From NCBI GenBank assembly GCA_036397635.1, contig DASWIP010000053.1:1-63474 (forward strand): 63,474 nucleotides of DNA, read 5' to 3'. The notes beneath the pieces were generated by a model that was not told where the DNA came from, ran no database searches, and saw only the letters and a program-made list of their open reading frames with translations. Source of the DNA: DASWIP01 sp036397635 (GTDB taxonomy: Bacteria > Actinomycetota > AC-67). Position 1 is the first letter of the stretch. Every line of letters begins with the position of its first letter. A program made the translations under genes and the position numbers. Shown here piece after piece: positions 17,364 to 26,616 of the stretch.

Positions 17364-18797
17364 TCAGCTCCGCCGGTAGATCACGACCCGGACGGCGCCT
17401 TCCAGCGCCGTCGTCGAGCGGAATCCTTCCATGTGCAGCCGCTCGTCCACGAAACCATCGATGCCGAGGAATGGCGCGCGGGTGACTAAGACTACCGTGA
17501 CGCGCTCGTCCAGTCGTCGAGCTAGGAGCGCATCGATGTGTGCACCCGCGTCGTTGTCCAGTCGGAAGGGGAGCAGCTCGATGTCCCGCTCGACGTGGTA
17601 GTAGTCCAGCGGCGACCGCACGAGCCCGATCACCTGCGGGTCGGCCAGGCGATCGGGCTTCGATCCAGCGAAACCAGATCGCAACAACACCAGCGCGCTT
17701 TGGTCCGTTGCCTTGATGTGCGCCGCGGCGGAACGCCAGTCCTCAGGTGTGTGATGGGGGCCTGCGTAGGTGATCAGCGCAAGGGCAACGATGGTCAGCG
17801 CCATCGTGATTCTTGCTCCGGTCTCGGTCAAACCGGCGAGCAGCCATCCCACAATCAGCGCGAAGCCTGGCATGGCGGCGAGATAATAGCGGGCGTAGAA
17901 GAACTTAGGTGCCACGAGGATGGCGAGTACTAGGAGTATCGCCAGAGGTAGGATCGCCCACCCCGCCAGCATTGGGATCGTCCCGGGCCGGGATCGCGGG
18001 AGCCGAAATCGTCGCGACGATGACGGAAACGCGAAACCAACCATAGCGGCGAATACGATGACCGCCACAGTCACCAGCCTACTTGTCGAGAAGATTGAAG
18101 AGCCGGACTCGAAAATGTTCGGACGCCGCAGGATCGTGACTAAGTGTGCCAATGCGGGAGCCAATGCGGCGCCCAGAGCAAGGGCTGTGACTACGATCTG
18201 TCGGGTGGGCAACGTCTTCCTCCTTGTCCCAAGCCACAAGAAGATCGCGTGCCCGAGTGCGATGATGGCGTAGGTGTACACCGTGTAGATCGCGCCGAGT
18301 AGTAGCAGTGCGTAGACTGCGGCCGTGCGAGCGCGGGGCGTGTCCACCCAGCGAACTAGCGCGAGCGTCGAACCGACGACAAAGGCGAGACCGAGCGCGT
18401 AGGGGCGCGCATCCGCGGCCGAGAACGCGACGCTGCCGAACCCTCCGAGCGTGACGAATGCGATCGTCGCGAGGAGCGCTGCCTCGCCGTCGATCTGTTT
18501 GCGACCAAGCCGCCAAAGTAGCAACGCGGCGATTGCCGCGCCGATCAGCGATGGCGCGCGCAGAGCAAGCTCGGTCGTTCCTCCCACACGTGTCCATGCC
18601 CACAGCAACACGTAGTAGAGCGGCGATTGGCCGGTCGCATCGATCGAGCGCTCAACGGTAGGCAAGAAGCCGTCACGGATGACCCACCACGAGCCAGCCT
18701 CGTCGATCCATAAGCTGCTCGAAATGGGGAGGAGCCACAGGCCGGCGACGGCCGCGGCGAGCGCGATGAGCAGTGACTCCCTTTGGGTGCGAGACAC
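17364..18797 (-). CDS. GT39/PMT-superfamily mannosyltransferase-like membrane protein
   Basis: The product is 477 residues from GTG 18797. About ten membrane segments are visible. The first periplasmic loop carries SSSLWIDEAGSWW, the acidic pair typical of the PMT_2/ArnT-like fold, which uses polyprenyl-phosphate sugars as donors. The C-terminal ~110 residues form a soluble domain (PEDWRSAAAHIKATDQSALV), as in bacterial RgtA/B/C/D-like enzymes. It sits in the glycan locus downstream of the sulfotransferase but has its own leaderless-type promoter. Base composition is somewhat less CGCG-rich than the flanking genes. Confidence 0.83.
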   Translation of the reverse strand: MSRTQRESLLIALAAAVAGLWLLPISSSLWIDEAGSWWVIRDGFLPTVERSIDATGQSPLYYVLLWAWTRVGGTTELALRAPSLIGAAIAALLLWRLGRKQIDGEAALLATIAFVTLGGFGSVAFSAADARPYALGLAFVVGSTLALVRWVDTPRARTAAVYALLLLGAIYTVYTYAIIALGHAIFLWLGTRRKTLPTRQIVVTALALGAALAPALAHLVTILRRPNIFESGSSIFSTSRLVTVAVIVFAAMVGFAFPSSSRRFRLPRSRPGTIPMLAGWAILPLAILLVLAILVAPKFFYARYYLAAMPGFALIVGWLLAGLTETGARITMALTIVALALITYAGPHHTPEDWRSAAAHIKATDQSALVLLRSGFAGSKPDRLADPQVIGLVRSPLDYYHVERDIELLPFRLDNDAGAHIDALLARRLDERVTVVLVTRAPFLGIDGFVDERLHMEGFRSTTALEGAVRVVIYRRS

Positions 18798-18804
18798 GGC
18801 GCAG

Positions 18805-18810
18805 AGTGTA
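18805..18810 (-). promoter_or_regulatory. -10 element of leaderless promoter
   Basis: TACACT (minus strand) lies 7 nt before GTG 18797, inside the 30-nt gap after the sulfotransferase gene. Confidence 0.5.
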
Positions 18811-18827
18811 GCGGCGGAGGGTGGGGT

Positions 18828-19715
18828 CTAGCGCGCGCGCAGGGAGTAGCCGTAGCGGCGTAGCAGCGGCGCGGTGACGACGGTGGTGATCCAGCGGTCC
18901 CAGCTCCGCTGCCTCGTCTTCCATTCGTCGTCGGCCGCGACCGTCACGGTGGTGCGATCGGACCGATCGGGGTTCCCGCCCACTGTGTGGTTGACGCCCA
19001 GCTCGAACGTGATGCCGTCGGTGGTCGGCAGCGATGCGTCTGGGCGTCCGGCGAACGCGAGGATCCGCCTCATTGTCGCTGCCGGCGCGGCGACCAGGTC
19101 CTCGTATCGCAGGGTCATCCAATGTGCCGGCGGGTGACGCCGGCGCGCGCGCTCGGCCGCGAGGTTGCGCAACAGCCACGAGAAAGCCGACCGCGCTGCG
19201 CCCCAGACCGGCATCGTCTCGCCGGGCCCGCCAGCGCGCATGGGTTTGGCGCGCCGCCACGAGAACGCGACCGCGCGCGGATCGCGAACCAGGTGGATGA
19301 CCCGCACGTCCAGGCCGGGGATGAGCCCGCGCACCGCCGGGTGCCAGGGGACCTTCGACGCGTCCACGATGACCTCCGCTCCGGTCACATCTGCGAGCGC
19401 GCGGTACAGGTCCAGCGTCAGGCGCGCGTACGGGGCGGCCGCATCCCGCGGCGCGAGCAGCGCGCGCCACCCCAGCGCCGCGCGCTGTGCTGCGCCTGCA
19501 TCCTTCGTCGCGGGCCCGAGCTTCTCAAGGACCGGGGCCCAGATCGGGCACGCGGTGACGGGCTGGCCGCATCCGCATGGGATGCCCTGCTCGAGCCCCC
19601 AGTCCCACAGGTGATGGATCTCCCCACCGGAGAAGAACCCATCGATGCTGCCCAGAGCGTTGTCGAGTAATGTGCTGCCGCTCCGCCCCTTGCCGACGAT
19701 GAAGAGGACTCTCAT
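18828..19715 (-). CDS. PAPS-dependent sulfotransferase family protein
   Basis: The product is 295 residues starting at ATG 19715, which overlaps the upstream stop as ATGA. The 5'-phosphosulfate-binding loop is at the N-terminus (FIVGKGRSGSTLLDNAL). The 3'-phosphate-binding region is HLVRDPRAVAFSW, followed by LRYEDLVAAPAATMRRI, which is typical of carbohydrate sulfotransferases. A CGCGQPVTACPIW cluster near residues 50-65 is common in bacterial members. It would transfer sulfate from PAPS to an acceptor, probably the surface glycan or glycolipid of this locus. The acceptor is inferred from context only. Confidence 0.88.
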   Translation of the reverse strand: MRVLFIVGKGRSGSTLLDNALGSIDGFFSGGEIHHLWDWGLEQGIPCGCGQPVTACPIWAPVLEKLGPATKDAGAAQRAALGWRALLAPRDAAAPYARLTLDLYRALADVTGAEVIVDASKVPWHPAVRGLIPGLDVRVIHLVRDPRAVAFSWRRAKPMRAGGPGETMPVWGAARSAFSWLLRNLAAERARRRHPPAHWMTLRYEDLVAAPAATMRRILAFAGRPDASLPTTDGITFELGVNHTVGGNPDRSDRTTVTVAADDEWKTRQRSWDRWITTVVTAPLLRRYGYSLRAR

Positions 19716-20698
19716 CCGTCTTCCCGTCGTAGCCGGGAAGCTGAGGTAAGCCCCGACCCGGCGAAGGCAGCGACCGTGGGTCCCCAGGCCAGCGACCAGT
19801 ACGCGCGCGTGGCAACCACGGCGGCTGGGATCATCACCGCACAGAAGGGCAGCAGGAACGCTGCGGCGGGATCTGAACGCCGCGCGCGCATCAGACCGCC
19901 GACGCCGGCAACCAGCATCGGGATCCCGACGATCCATGACCCGAGGTTGTCGCCCGGGCTGAGGATCGTGAGCACCAGCGACAGGGTGTAGGGCTCGTTC
20001 CCCAGGGCTGCTTGCGTCCCTGCAGGGGAGAGCACGTCTTGCGCGAGCAGCACGTGCACGATACCCAGCGCGATCACGGCGAGCGTGGCGGCGATCCAGG
20101 GTGCGCGCTGCTTGCGCACCACGAGGCCGATCAGCAGCCCGAGCCCGTAAAGCTCGCGCACCAGGGTCGCCGCCGCGATCAGGCTTGCCGCGCGCGCATC
20201 CCGTCCGCGTCGGACCTCCAGCGCACCCCATAGGAACAGAGGCGCGCCCCACAGCTCGGCGTGCAGGTAGAGGAACGAGGACGCTGCAACCACCCAGAAG
20301 CCGGCGAGTACGACGGCGATCACGCCACCGTAACGCCCGTACGGGTCGCCGAGCCGCCACGCCGCCAGCAGGATCGCCAGATACGCGAGACCAACCAGGT
20401 ACCGCCACGAGGACTCGGGGAACCAGCGCAGCACCAAGAACAGCGTCGGTGGGCGGATCGCGCGCACCGAGCGCGGCGGTGCTCCCTCCTTGGCGATCAG
20501 CGCATCGCGATGCGCGTCGTAGTACCCGTCACCGGCTCGCATCTGAACCAGCGTGTCCCGATAGACGGCTTGATCGACATCCACCTCGACATCACCGGTG
20601 CGGACGCCGGCGAGGACCGCCACGAGCGCGATCGCGACCGCGGCCGCGACCGGCATGAGGGGTGAAACCCCGCCCCGCGCGACCTGGGTCGTGCTCAT
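19712..20698 (-). CDS. Polytopic membrane protein, glycosyltransferase-like (C-type fold)
   Basis: The product is 328 residues from ATG 20698, which overlaps the preceding stop (ATGA); a longer start at 20767 lies inside the upstream gene and is less likely. About nine hydrophobic segments are visible. The loop VDVDQAVYRDTLVQMRAGDGYY after helix 1, followed by an IRPPTLFLVLRW stretch, resembles GT87/DUF2029-like polyprenyl-phosphate-sugar transferases. It is the middle gene of a three-gene overlapping operon ending in the sulfotransferase. Confidence 0.72.
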   Translation of the reverse strand: MSTTQVARGGVSPLMPVAAAVAIALVAVLAGVRTGDVEVDVDQAVYRDTLVQMRAGDGYYDAHRDALIAKEGAPPRSVRAIRPPTLFLVLRWFPESSWRYLVGLAYLAILLAAWRLGDPYGRYGGVIAVVLAGFWVVAASSFLYLHAELWGAPLFLWGALEVRRGRDARAASLIAAATLVRELYGLGLLIGLVVRKQRAPWIAATLAVIALGIVHVLLAQDVLSPAGTQAALGNEPYTLSLVLTILSPGDNLGSWIVGIPMLVAGVGGLMRARRSDPAAAFLLPFCAVMIPAAVVATRAYWSLAWGPTVAAFAGSGLTSASRLRREDG

Positions 20699-21807
20699 CC
20701 GGGGCGTGGGCGCCTCTGGCCCAGGCGCTCGAGCAACGCCGGGTCGGTCCATGCGGGCCGCTGCCACGCGATGACGGCGAGCAGGGTGAGGGTTTGGATG
20801 AACACGGCTGTGCGTACCCCTTCACCAGCGAAACGCCACGCGAAGGGTCCCGTGATCAGCATCTGGGCAGCCGTCGCCCCGGCCAGGAAGCCGAGCGTCG
20901 ACTGTCTGGCGAGCGCGAACGCGACGATCGCCAAGGTGATGTGCAGAGCCGCCGTGACCACCGATGGGGCCGCGAAGCCGTCGGTCAGGCTGCGGATGGG
21001 TGCGAGCAGCGGAATGCCGACTGTTTCGGTCTCCGTCCGCAGGTACGGATCGAGCAGTGGAACGTGCCCGTACCGGGCCGCCACCACCGCGTACCACCCG
21101 ATCAACGGCACCACCGCTGTCGTGAGGACCGCCGCGCCGCGGAATCGACGGCGCAGAACCAGCCATACGAACAGGCCGAGCGCTAACCAGGCCACATTCT
21201 CGCGCGTGAGAAGCGTGAACGAGAGCAGGCCGGCGCAGGCCCACCATCGCTCGCGCGTGGCCATGATTACCGCCCATAGCGCCAGCGCGACCGCGAGACA
21301 TTCGGCGAAACCGCCGGCGAGTGTCATGACGAACCCAGGGACGAGGAACGGGATAACTGCGGCGAGCAGACCCAGCCCGGGAAACATGGCCACGAGGGCG
21401 GCGCTCGCCGCGCCGGTCGCGACCACAAGGATGGCTGCCTGCACGTACGGCATCGCCTTGTCCTGGCCCGCGGATCCGAGCCAGATCAGGATCGGCAGGC
21501 CGATCCGTCCGTAGCGCAGCGACGTCCCGCGCACCTCGACGACGGGATGGATGTCCTCGTGCGGCGTCGTCAAGTTTGCTGCAACGTAGCGATAGATCAG
21601 GCCGTCGCCATAGGCGAGCCGCTCTCGGTTCCCGCCCGAGCTGCCGAGGATGATCGCGGCCGCCATCACGGACCCGAGTAGCCACGCTGCAGCGACGCGC
21701 GCGTGCGGCGGCCCATGGGACGGCCGATCCGGATCTGTCCGCGACGCTGACGGGACGGGTGATCGAACGGGTTCGACTGTCATCGTTCGCGGCGATGGTA
21801 GCATCAC
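20695..21807 (-). CDS. Polytopic membrane protein, glycosyltransferase-like
   Basis: The product is 370 residues from GTG 21807; ATG 21783 is an alternative. One N-terminal helix (VAAAWLLGSVMAAAIILGSS) is followed by a loop with YGDGLIYRYVAANL and GRIGLPILIWL, then about eight more helices. The layout matches bacterial membrane glycosyltransferases of the GT39/GT87 type. It is the first gene of the operon with 19712-20698 and the sulfotransferase, linked by ATGA overlaps. Confidence 0.72.
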   Translation of the reverse strand: MMLPSPRTMTVEPVRSPVPSASRTDPDRPSHGPPHARVAAAWLLGSVMAAAIILGSSGGNRERLAYGDGLIYRYVAANLTTPHEDIHPVVEVRGTSLRYGRIGLPILIWLGSAGQDKAMPYVQAAILVVATGAASAALVAMFPGLGLLAAVIPFLVPGFVMTLAGGFAECLAVALALWAVIMATRERWWACAGLLSFTLLTRENVAWLALGLFVWLVLRRRFRGAAVLTTAVVPLIGWYAVVAARYGHVPLLDPYLRTETETVGIPLLAPIRSLTDGFAAPSVVTAALHITLAIVAFALARQSTLGFLAGATAAQMLITGPFAWRFAGEGVRTAVFIQTLTLLAVIAWQRPAWTDPALLERLGQRRPRPG

Positions 21808-21820
21808 AACCGTGATGGTA
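21799..21820. promoter_or_regulatory. Inverted repeat overlapping operon start
   Basis: Nine-base arms TAGCATCAC and GTGATGGTA (one mismatch) surround AACC. The repeat overlaps GTG 21807 and includes a TACCAT box (minus strand, 21815-21820) 7 nt before that start. It could be a repressor site or a chance overlap of promoter-like sequence. Confidence 0.4.
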
Positions 21821-21991
21821 CGCCCCGTATGACACGGTCGAGGCCTGCTGTCGAGCCTGACCTACACGAGAAGCGACCCGGTTACGAGCTACTCTCTACG
21901 GTCTGCTGGGGCTGGGCCTCCTCGACCTGCGAGGGGAGGCCGGCCGAACCGTCGATCGCCTGACGGGTCCGATCGGGGCCGCTCCCGCACG

Positions 21992-23213
21992 GTGAGCCGC
22001 GCGCGCTGGCTGCTCGGGACCGGGACGGTCGTCGCGCTCGCGTCGGCGTTCGCTCCGCTTTCCTCCGACGAGGCGGCATGGATCGCAGTCGAGCGCCGCG
22101 TCGCCGCCGGCGGCGTGCTGTACGTGGATGCGATCGACAACAAGAGCCCGTTCGTGTTCCTGCTCGTGCGTGTGCTCGACGTGCTGCCCGGACCATTCGA
22201 GTTGTGGCGTGGCGTGCTGCTGGGTGTGCTGATCGTCGCTGCCGCTGTGATGGCCGGGCGTGTGTTCGATCGGCTCGGAAGCGAGGACCGCACGGCGACC
22301 GCCGCCGCGCTCCTCGTCGGCGTGTCGCCCCCGCTGGCGTCGGTTCTTACGCTCACGATCGAGCTGCCCGCCGCCGTCATCGCGATCGGAGGCTTGACCC
22401 TGGCTGTCGGCGGCAGGCACACGACCGCGGGCGCGCTGATCGCCGCCGGCGCGCGCTTCGACCCGCGCGCTCTCGCGCTGCTACCCGGACTCGCATGGCT
22501 GGCGTGGCGGCGCGACGGGACCCGCGCCGGCATCGCCGGGCTTGGTCGGCGGCGTCGTGGTCGCCGGAGCCTGGTGGGCCGTTGTGCTGGCGAACGCCGA
22601 CCTGCGCTTCGCCCTAGTGGACCTGAACCTCGCCTCGCGCGCGGGGGCAGTTACCGCTCCGGTGGATCAGCTCGCAGCCGCCCTTCGGGCGATGATCGTT
22701 CCGTTGGTCGGGACGATCGGGATCGCGCGCGCCGGCGCGGCCGGCGGTGGTCCTCGCCCTGCCGCGACGGAGGCCTTGGGCTTGGGGGTGCCGGTCATTA
22801 TCGTCATCGTTCTCTCCCGGCACGGCTTCGACCACTACTGGATCTAGTGATCCCGATCCTGCTGATCGCGATCCCCGCGGCGATGCGGCGAAGGAATCCC
22901 ACCATGCCACGCCGCCGCGGGGGTCGCCCTGACACTACTGGCCGCAGTCGCGCCGGCCGCGCACGCGGCGAGGCTGCAATGGAGCAAGCCGATACGCTTG
23001 CCCGCTACCAGCGCGTGGCAGCAGACCTGGAGGCGAATCTGCAGGGTGAAGATACGTTCGTGCAGGTCGTCGGCGATCCCTACCTCGCGTTGATGCTCCC
23101 GGTTCGTGGGACGCTCACCGCTGCTGGGCTACGTGGTCAGCCCGAACGCCCGGCGCGAGCGGGCGCTCGCCCTGATCTCGGCGGACCTGGCCGAGGCCGA
23201 CGCGGCGGCGGCG
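21992..23213 (+). pseudogene. Decayed membrane glycosyltransferase (multiple frameshifts)
   Basis: Coding similarity passes through several frames. The first, from GTG 21992 to about 22540, encodes a GT39-like N-terminus (APLSSDEAAWIAVERRVAAG with later helices). A second frame covers about 22542-22847 (AGAWWAVVLANADLRF, GFDHYWI). The first frame resumes near 22848 with DLVIPILLIAIPAAM, then LARYQRVAADLEANL and TFVQVVGDPYLALML. A third carries YVVSPNARRERALALISADL near 23125-23190. Together these make one PMT_2-type glycosyltransferase of roughly 400 residues, broken by at least three frameshifts. Sequencing indels are an alternative cause, but neighbouring genes are clean. Confidence 0.7.
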
Positions 23214-23218
23214 GCGGC

Positions 23219-23695
23219 GAGTGGACCCTCATCGACGAGCAGGAGTTGGCAAGTGACACCGCGCAGATAGATTTCACAAATATCCCGAAGACACATTCGT
23301 CTTTGGTGCTGGAAGTAACGGCGCGCGCCACGACAACAGGTACAGGCGTGACAAGCGTGCAGATACAGCTTGGCGATGCATCGCTCGACACGGGCAGCAA
23401 TCATGCCTACCGCGCAGAGGATCAGGTGGGAGCAAGTACCAGCTTTGCCGCTACGGTCATGCAAATCACGCGCGCGGTCATTCCCTTGGATGGGCAGACA
23501 GCGGGCGCGCGCGGGAGCGTGAAGGCACGGTTGTTCGACTACACCGAAGCCGCGGAATGGAGAAATGTCCGAGGTGAATCGACTGGCCTAACGAAGGCTT
23601 CAGCGAGATGCGCCTATCTAGCGCAGGGGGCACTTGGAAGAACGCCGTTGATCCCATCTCGCGTATACGTGTGCTACTCGCGAGTGGCAGCCTGA
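23219..23695 (+). pseudogene. Fragment of phage-structural-like protein fused to the decayed glycosyltransferase
   Basis: The last 158 codons of the open frame (after a Gly-rich junction near 23215) begin WTLIDEQELASDTAQIDFTN. Residues such as IPKTHSSLVLEVTAR and VQIQLGDASLDTGSNHAYR resemble beta-sandwich proteins encoded in phage tail or capsid regions. Start, domain order and neighbours do not fit the upstream glycosyltransferase, so this looks like a remnant joined by deletion. It ends within the 3' end of the convergent gene 23674-24690. Confidence 0.5.
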
Positions 23696-24690
23696 AGGCC
23701 GGCTCGCGCGCGCGGCTCTGGGGTGTTGGATGAGACATTCCGCTCTACACAATCCTGTAGCACAGCGAGGACTGCGAAGGCGTAGAGTGGCGCGAGAGGG
23801 CGTGTGTAGTCCTGCCATCTGCCTAAGACTGGTTCACCGAGGAATAACGTGAGGCCAGCGTATCCGATGACCAGCCATCCATAGAGGCCCCCGCGTTTGA
23901 TTGCGAAGACTAGGCACGCCGCCGTGATGCCCAAGATTAAGAGATGCGCGTCTGGTTCCTGCACGCGGTCGGCGCCCATTCTGAAGATCGCTCCGAAACC
24001 TCCGGGGGCTGCGTCATAGAACCAGGCGCCGACCCTGACGCGGACGAGCACCGCCCACGATCCGAAGACGACTAGCGGCCACAGGTACCGCGGAGCTCGG
24101 GAGCGAATCAACAGCACGACCGGCACGACGAGCAGACTCTCGCGACACAAGCCGGCCAGGACAAGCCAGACGACGTTCCCGGTGAAGACGCCAGCAAGGG
24201 CCAGACCCACACCGAGACTCTCCGGTGATAACCAGGAGAGCCCACTCAGCAGACCTGGGATCAACAAGACGGTTAGACCCCAGCGATGTGATCGGCCATG
24301 GCGTTGAGCCAACAATGCGAACCAGAACGCTGCGAAACCCATCCCCAACAAGCTCACCGCGACCAGCGCTCCAGTCACGCGCGTGGGATCTCCGAGGGCG
24401 AGGAGCCAAGCGGCGTAGACAGCCACTGGCCGCTGCCAGCGATACGCGGTCTCCTCAACGCTGACATTCCATTCGGGGTGCTCCATCAGCGGATCACGTG
24501 CCAGGCGCGCGTAGAAGCGGCCGTCGCCGTGGAATAGCAGCCGCTCACCTATCGTCCTGGCCGGTGAGCCTTCGTTCACTAGACGCGTCGAGGGCGCGCC
24601 GGCACGCGGGATCTGGAAGGCGACGATGACCGCGGCCGCAAGTGTCACAAGCGTCGCGGTCATGAAGGCTGCGCCCCGGTCAGTTCCCAT
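23674..24690 (-). CDS. Polytopic membrane protein, glycosyltransferase-like
   Basis: The product is 338 residues from ATG 24690, chosen because a TATCCT box lies 11 nt upstream (24702-24707). An in-frame ATG at 24732 is also possible. About nine hydrophobic segments are visible. The first outer loop contains LLFHGDGRFYARLARDPL and a YRWQRPVAVYAAWLL stretch, like the sister genes at 20695-21807. It probably belongs to the same surface-glycan set. Its 3' end overlaps the convergent phage-like fragment by 22 nt. Confidence 0.72.
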   Translation of the reverse strand: MGTDRGAAFMTATLVTLAAAVIVAFQIPRAGAPSTRLVNEGSPARTIGERLLFHGDGRFYARLARDPLMEHPEWNVSVEETAYRWQRPVAVYAAWLLALGDPTRVTGALVAVSLLGMGFAAFWFALLAQRHGRSHRWGLTVLLIPGLLSGLSWLSPESLGVGLALAGVFTGNVVWLVLAGLCRESLLVVPVVLLIRSRAPRYLWPLVVFGSWAVLVRVRVGAWFYDAAPGGFGAIFRMGADRVQEPDAHLLILGITAACLVFAIKRGGLYGWLVIGYAGLTLFLGEPVLGRWQDYTRPLAPLYAFAVLAVLQDCVERNVSSNTPEPRARAGLQAATRE

Positions 24691-24982
24691 CCTGAGGACC
24701 AAGGATAGGGCCCAGAGGGCCAGGTGGGCCATTCCCGATCATCGACGACGGAGGACATTCGAGGGCCGCGCTCCGACGTGCTTCCCGGGCACCGTGCCCT
24801 TTATAACCTGTTCGTTGACCACCTGGCCTCATTCGACTGCATTCACATCGTCGAGGTGGATGGGGTTGCCATCTACACCGACGGTGCCTCCCATCATAGG
24901 ACTCTGGTCTCTGTTCCGAGCGCTGCTCCAAGACCGATGATAGGTGTAACTGGGACAGCCTCTGATGGAAGGAGCGATCGCG

Positions 24983-25204
24983 ATGCTCGGGCAGATGCGC
25001 CGGGTGTACGACAGGTTCTGCTGCACCGTCGTCCGGCTGCGGACCGAGGGGGGCGCCACTGCGGTGGAGTATGCCGTGATGGTCGCCCTGATCGCCGCGG
25101 TCATCGTTGTTGCCGTGCTGGTACTGGGCCGGACGGTAAGCTCGACGTTCAGCCAGACCGACGAGTGCGTGCGCGTGCGAACCACGCCGACCTGTCCCCA
25201 GTAG
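24983..25204 (+). CDS. flp: Flp/Fap-type pilin (first copy)
   Basis: The product is 73 residues from ATG 24983, preceded by GGAAGGAG. The class III leader ends at GG before ATAVEYAVMVALIAAVIVVA; cleavage after Gly would put Glu at +5 and Tyr at +6, the classical Flp signature. A single hydrophobic helix and a short tail with two Cys (DECVRVRTTPTCPQ) follow. It is the major or minor subunit of a Tad pilus. A bidirectional terminator follows. Confidence 0.93.
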   Translation: MLGQMRRVYDRFCCTVVRLRTEGGATAVEYAVMVALIAAVIVVAVLVLGRTVSSTFSQTDECVRVRTTPTCPQ

Positions 25205-25219
25205 TTGATCGAGCATGAA

Positions 25220-25245
25220 GGAGGGCGCCCCATGGGGCGCCCTCC
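25220..25245. terminator. Bidirectional hairpin terminator between flp and the DnaB-like gene
   Basis: A perfect 12-bp stem, GGAGGGCGCCCC with its complement, surrounds AT. It lies between the convergent stops at 25204 and 25264. Confidence 0.8.
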
Positions 25246-25263
25246 GCAGTCTGGGGAACTTGC

Positions 25264-26298
25264 CTACTCTTCTTGGATCCGTTCGTCGACGAGGCGCTCG
25301 CGCACGATGTCGCCGACCGAATCGAATCGGTAGTACAGGAAATGCTTGCGGAACTCCAGGTCGATGAGGTTCGGGCCACCACGGTTCTTCTCGATCGTGA
25401 CGACCGTGTAGTCCTTGAACGTCTCAGCCCTGACCGGGTCGTAGGACAAGTGGACCTTGGACACGCAGTTGAACTTATCGTTGAGGATCAACGCGATGTC
25501 GCACTCGTACGCGAGCGCCGAGGAGCCGCGCAGGTGGTGCAGGCGCAACCGTCGCGACTTCAGGCCTTCCTTGTCCGCGGCCACGATCGCGATGACCGGG
25601 ATCTTGCGCCGCAGCGCCATGTCCTTGAGCGTCTCGACGATCCGGGTGACCTTCTCGGCCTCATCCGGCGGCTCTGGCCGCACCGAGACCTTCTGTAGGT
25701 AGTCGACGAACAGCACGACGTCTTCGCCCTTGCGCTGATGACGATCGACGGCGTCCTCGATCTCGCCGAGGCCCGCGTGCGCGCTGGATGCCTTCACCAG
25801 GAAGAGGTTGTCCGCGTAGGCCTCGACGTGCTGGAAGGCCATCTGCGCCATCTCTTCGCCCTCGAGCACATCCAGCAGGCCGCGACCCGACGCGCCGCTG
25901 GCGACCTCCTGGATGCCGAGGCGCAGCTTCTCCATCTCCACATCGTCCTGCGAGTGGGGGAGCGCGCCGAGCTCCAGCGCCAGCAGCCGCCCGAGCAGCG
26001 CCGCCTCCTCGTGCTCGTAGCAGAAGTACAGCGCCGTCTTGCCTTGCAGCGCCATGTTGCGCGCGATCTGCAGCGACATGATGGTCTTGCCGACGCCGGG
26101 CGACCCGCCGATCAGCGTCAGGTCGCCCGGACGCAGGCCGCCGCCGAGCACGTTGTCCATCGGCGTGAACTCTGTCGGCACGGGCACAAGCTCCTGCGCG
26201 AGCCCTTCCTTGATCTGTTGGTCGAGCTGCTGGATGACGTTCGCGACGGAACGCACGTCGGTCTTGTTGCGGATCGGTCCGGTCCGAGCTTCAGGCAT
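25264..26298 (-). CDS. DnaB-like RecA-fold ATPase (helicase C-terminal domain only)
   Basis: The product is 344 residues from ATG 26298, with GAGGAGT about 8 nt upstream. Walker A is GGSPGVGKT and Walker B is VVLFVDYLQKV, followed by RGSSALAYECDIALIL, the layout of the DnaB C-terminal RecA-fold domain. The DnaB N-terminal domain is absent; only a short helical lead (ANVIQQLDQQIKEGLAQELV) precedes it. Likely a hexameric or sensor-type ATPase rather than the replicative helicase. It lies divergently between two flp pilin genes, each facing away from the other's transcription unit. Its role there is unknown. Confidence 0.85.
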   Translation of the reverse strand: MPEARTGPIRNKTDVRSVANVIQQLDQQIKEGLAQELVPVPTEFTPMDNVLGGGLRPGDLTLIGGSPGVGKTIMSLQIARNMALQGKTALYFCYEHEEAALLGRLLALELGALPHSQDDVEMEKLRLGIQEVASGASGRGLLDVLEGEEMAQMAFQHVEAYADNLFLVKASSAHAGLGEIEDAVDRHQRKGEDVVLFVDYLQKVSVRPEPPDEAEKVTRIVETLKDMALRRKIPVIAIVAADKEGLKSRRLRLHHLRGSSALAYECDIALILNDKFNCVSKVHLSYDPVRAETFKDYTVVTIEKNRGGPNLIDLEFRKHFLYYRFDSVGDIVRERLVDERIQEE

Positions 26299-26472
26299 GT
26301 TCTCACTCCTCGTGGTTCGCCCCACCGAAGTATCGGCACGATGCGTGACGGTATTCAGATAACCACAGGGATGGGCGTATGCATAGACCCAACCCCATTT
26401 GAGGCAGCCATGGGACCTGGGTCCTACCCAAGGAGGGGACGTCTGCGGACCGCGGTTCGTTCCTGCGCCTCA

Positions 26473-26500
26473 TTTACGCGTCGCGGCCCGTGATTAGGCT
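26473..26500 (+). promoter_or_regulatory. Candidate promoter of second flp gene
   Basis: TTTACG (26473-26478) and TAGGCT (26495-26500) are separated by 16 bp. This predicts a leader of roughly 175 nt, unusually long for this window. Confidence 0.35.
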
Positions 26501-26591
26501 AATGACGGCTCAACTTCATCGAAGCTGATGACGAAGATGCCAGGGAACGAACGGACCGGAGTGTAGTCTCTTGCCCGTCACGGACAGGAGG

Positions 26592-26616
26592 GGAGCGGGG
26601 ACGTGACCCGCGCTCC
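26592..26616 (+). promoter_or_regulatory. GC-rich stem-loop in flp leader
   Basis: GGAGCGGGG (26592-26600) pairs imperfectly with CCCGCGCTCC (26607-26616) around ACGTGA. It may affect flp mRNA stability or be part of a larger fold. Confidence 0.35.

Noticed and set aside
24781..24800. GGGCAC-C-GTGCCC palindrome followed by TTTAT, as a terminator or operator
   Set aside because: No plus-strand gene ends just before it, and one occurrence is not enough to propose a site.
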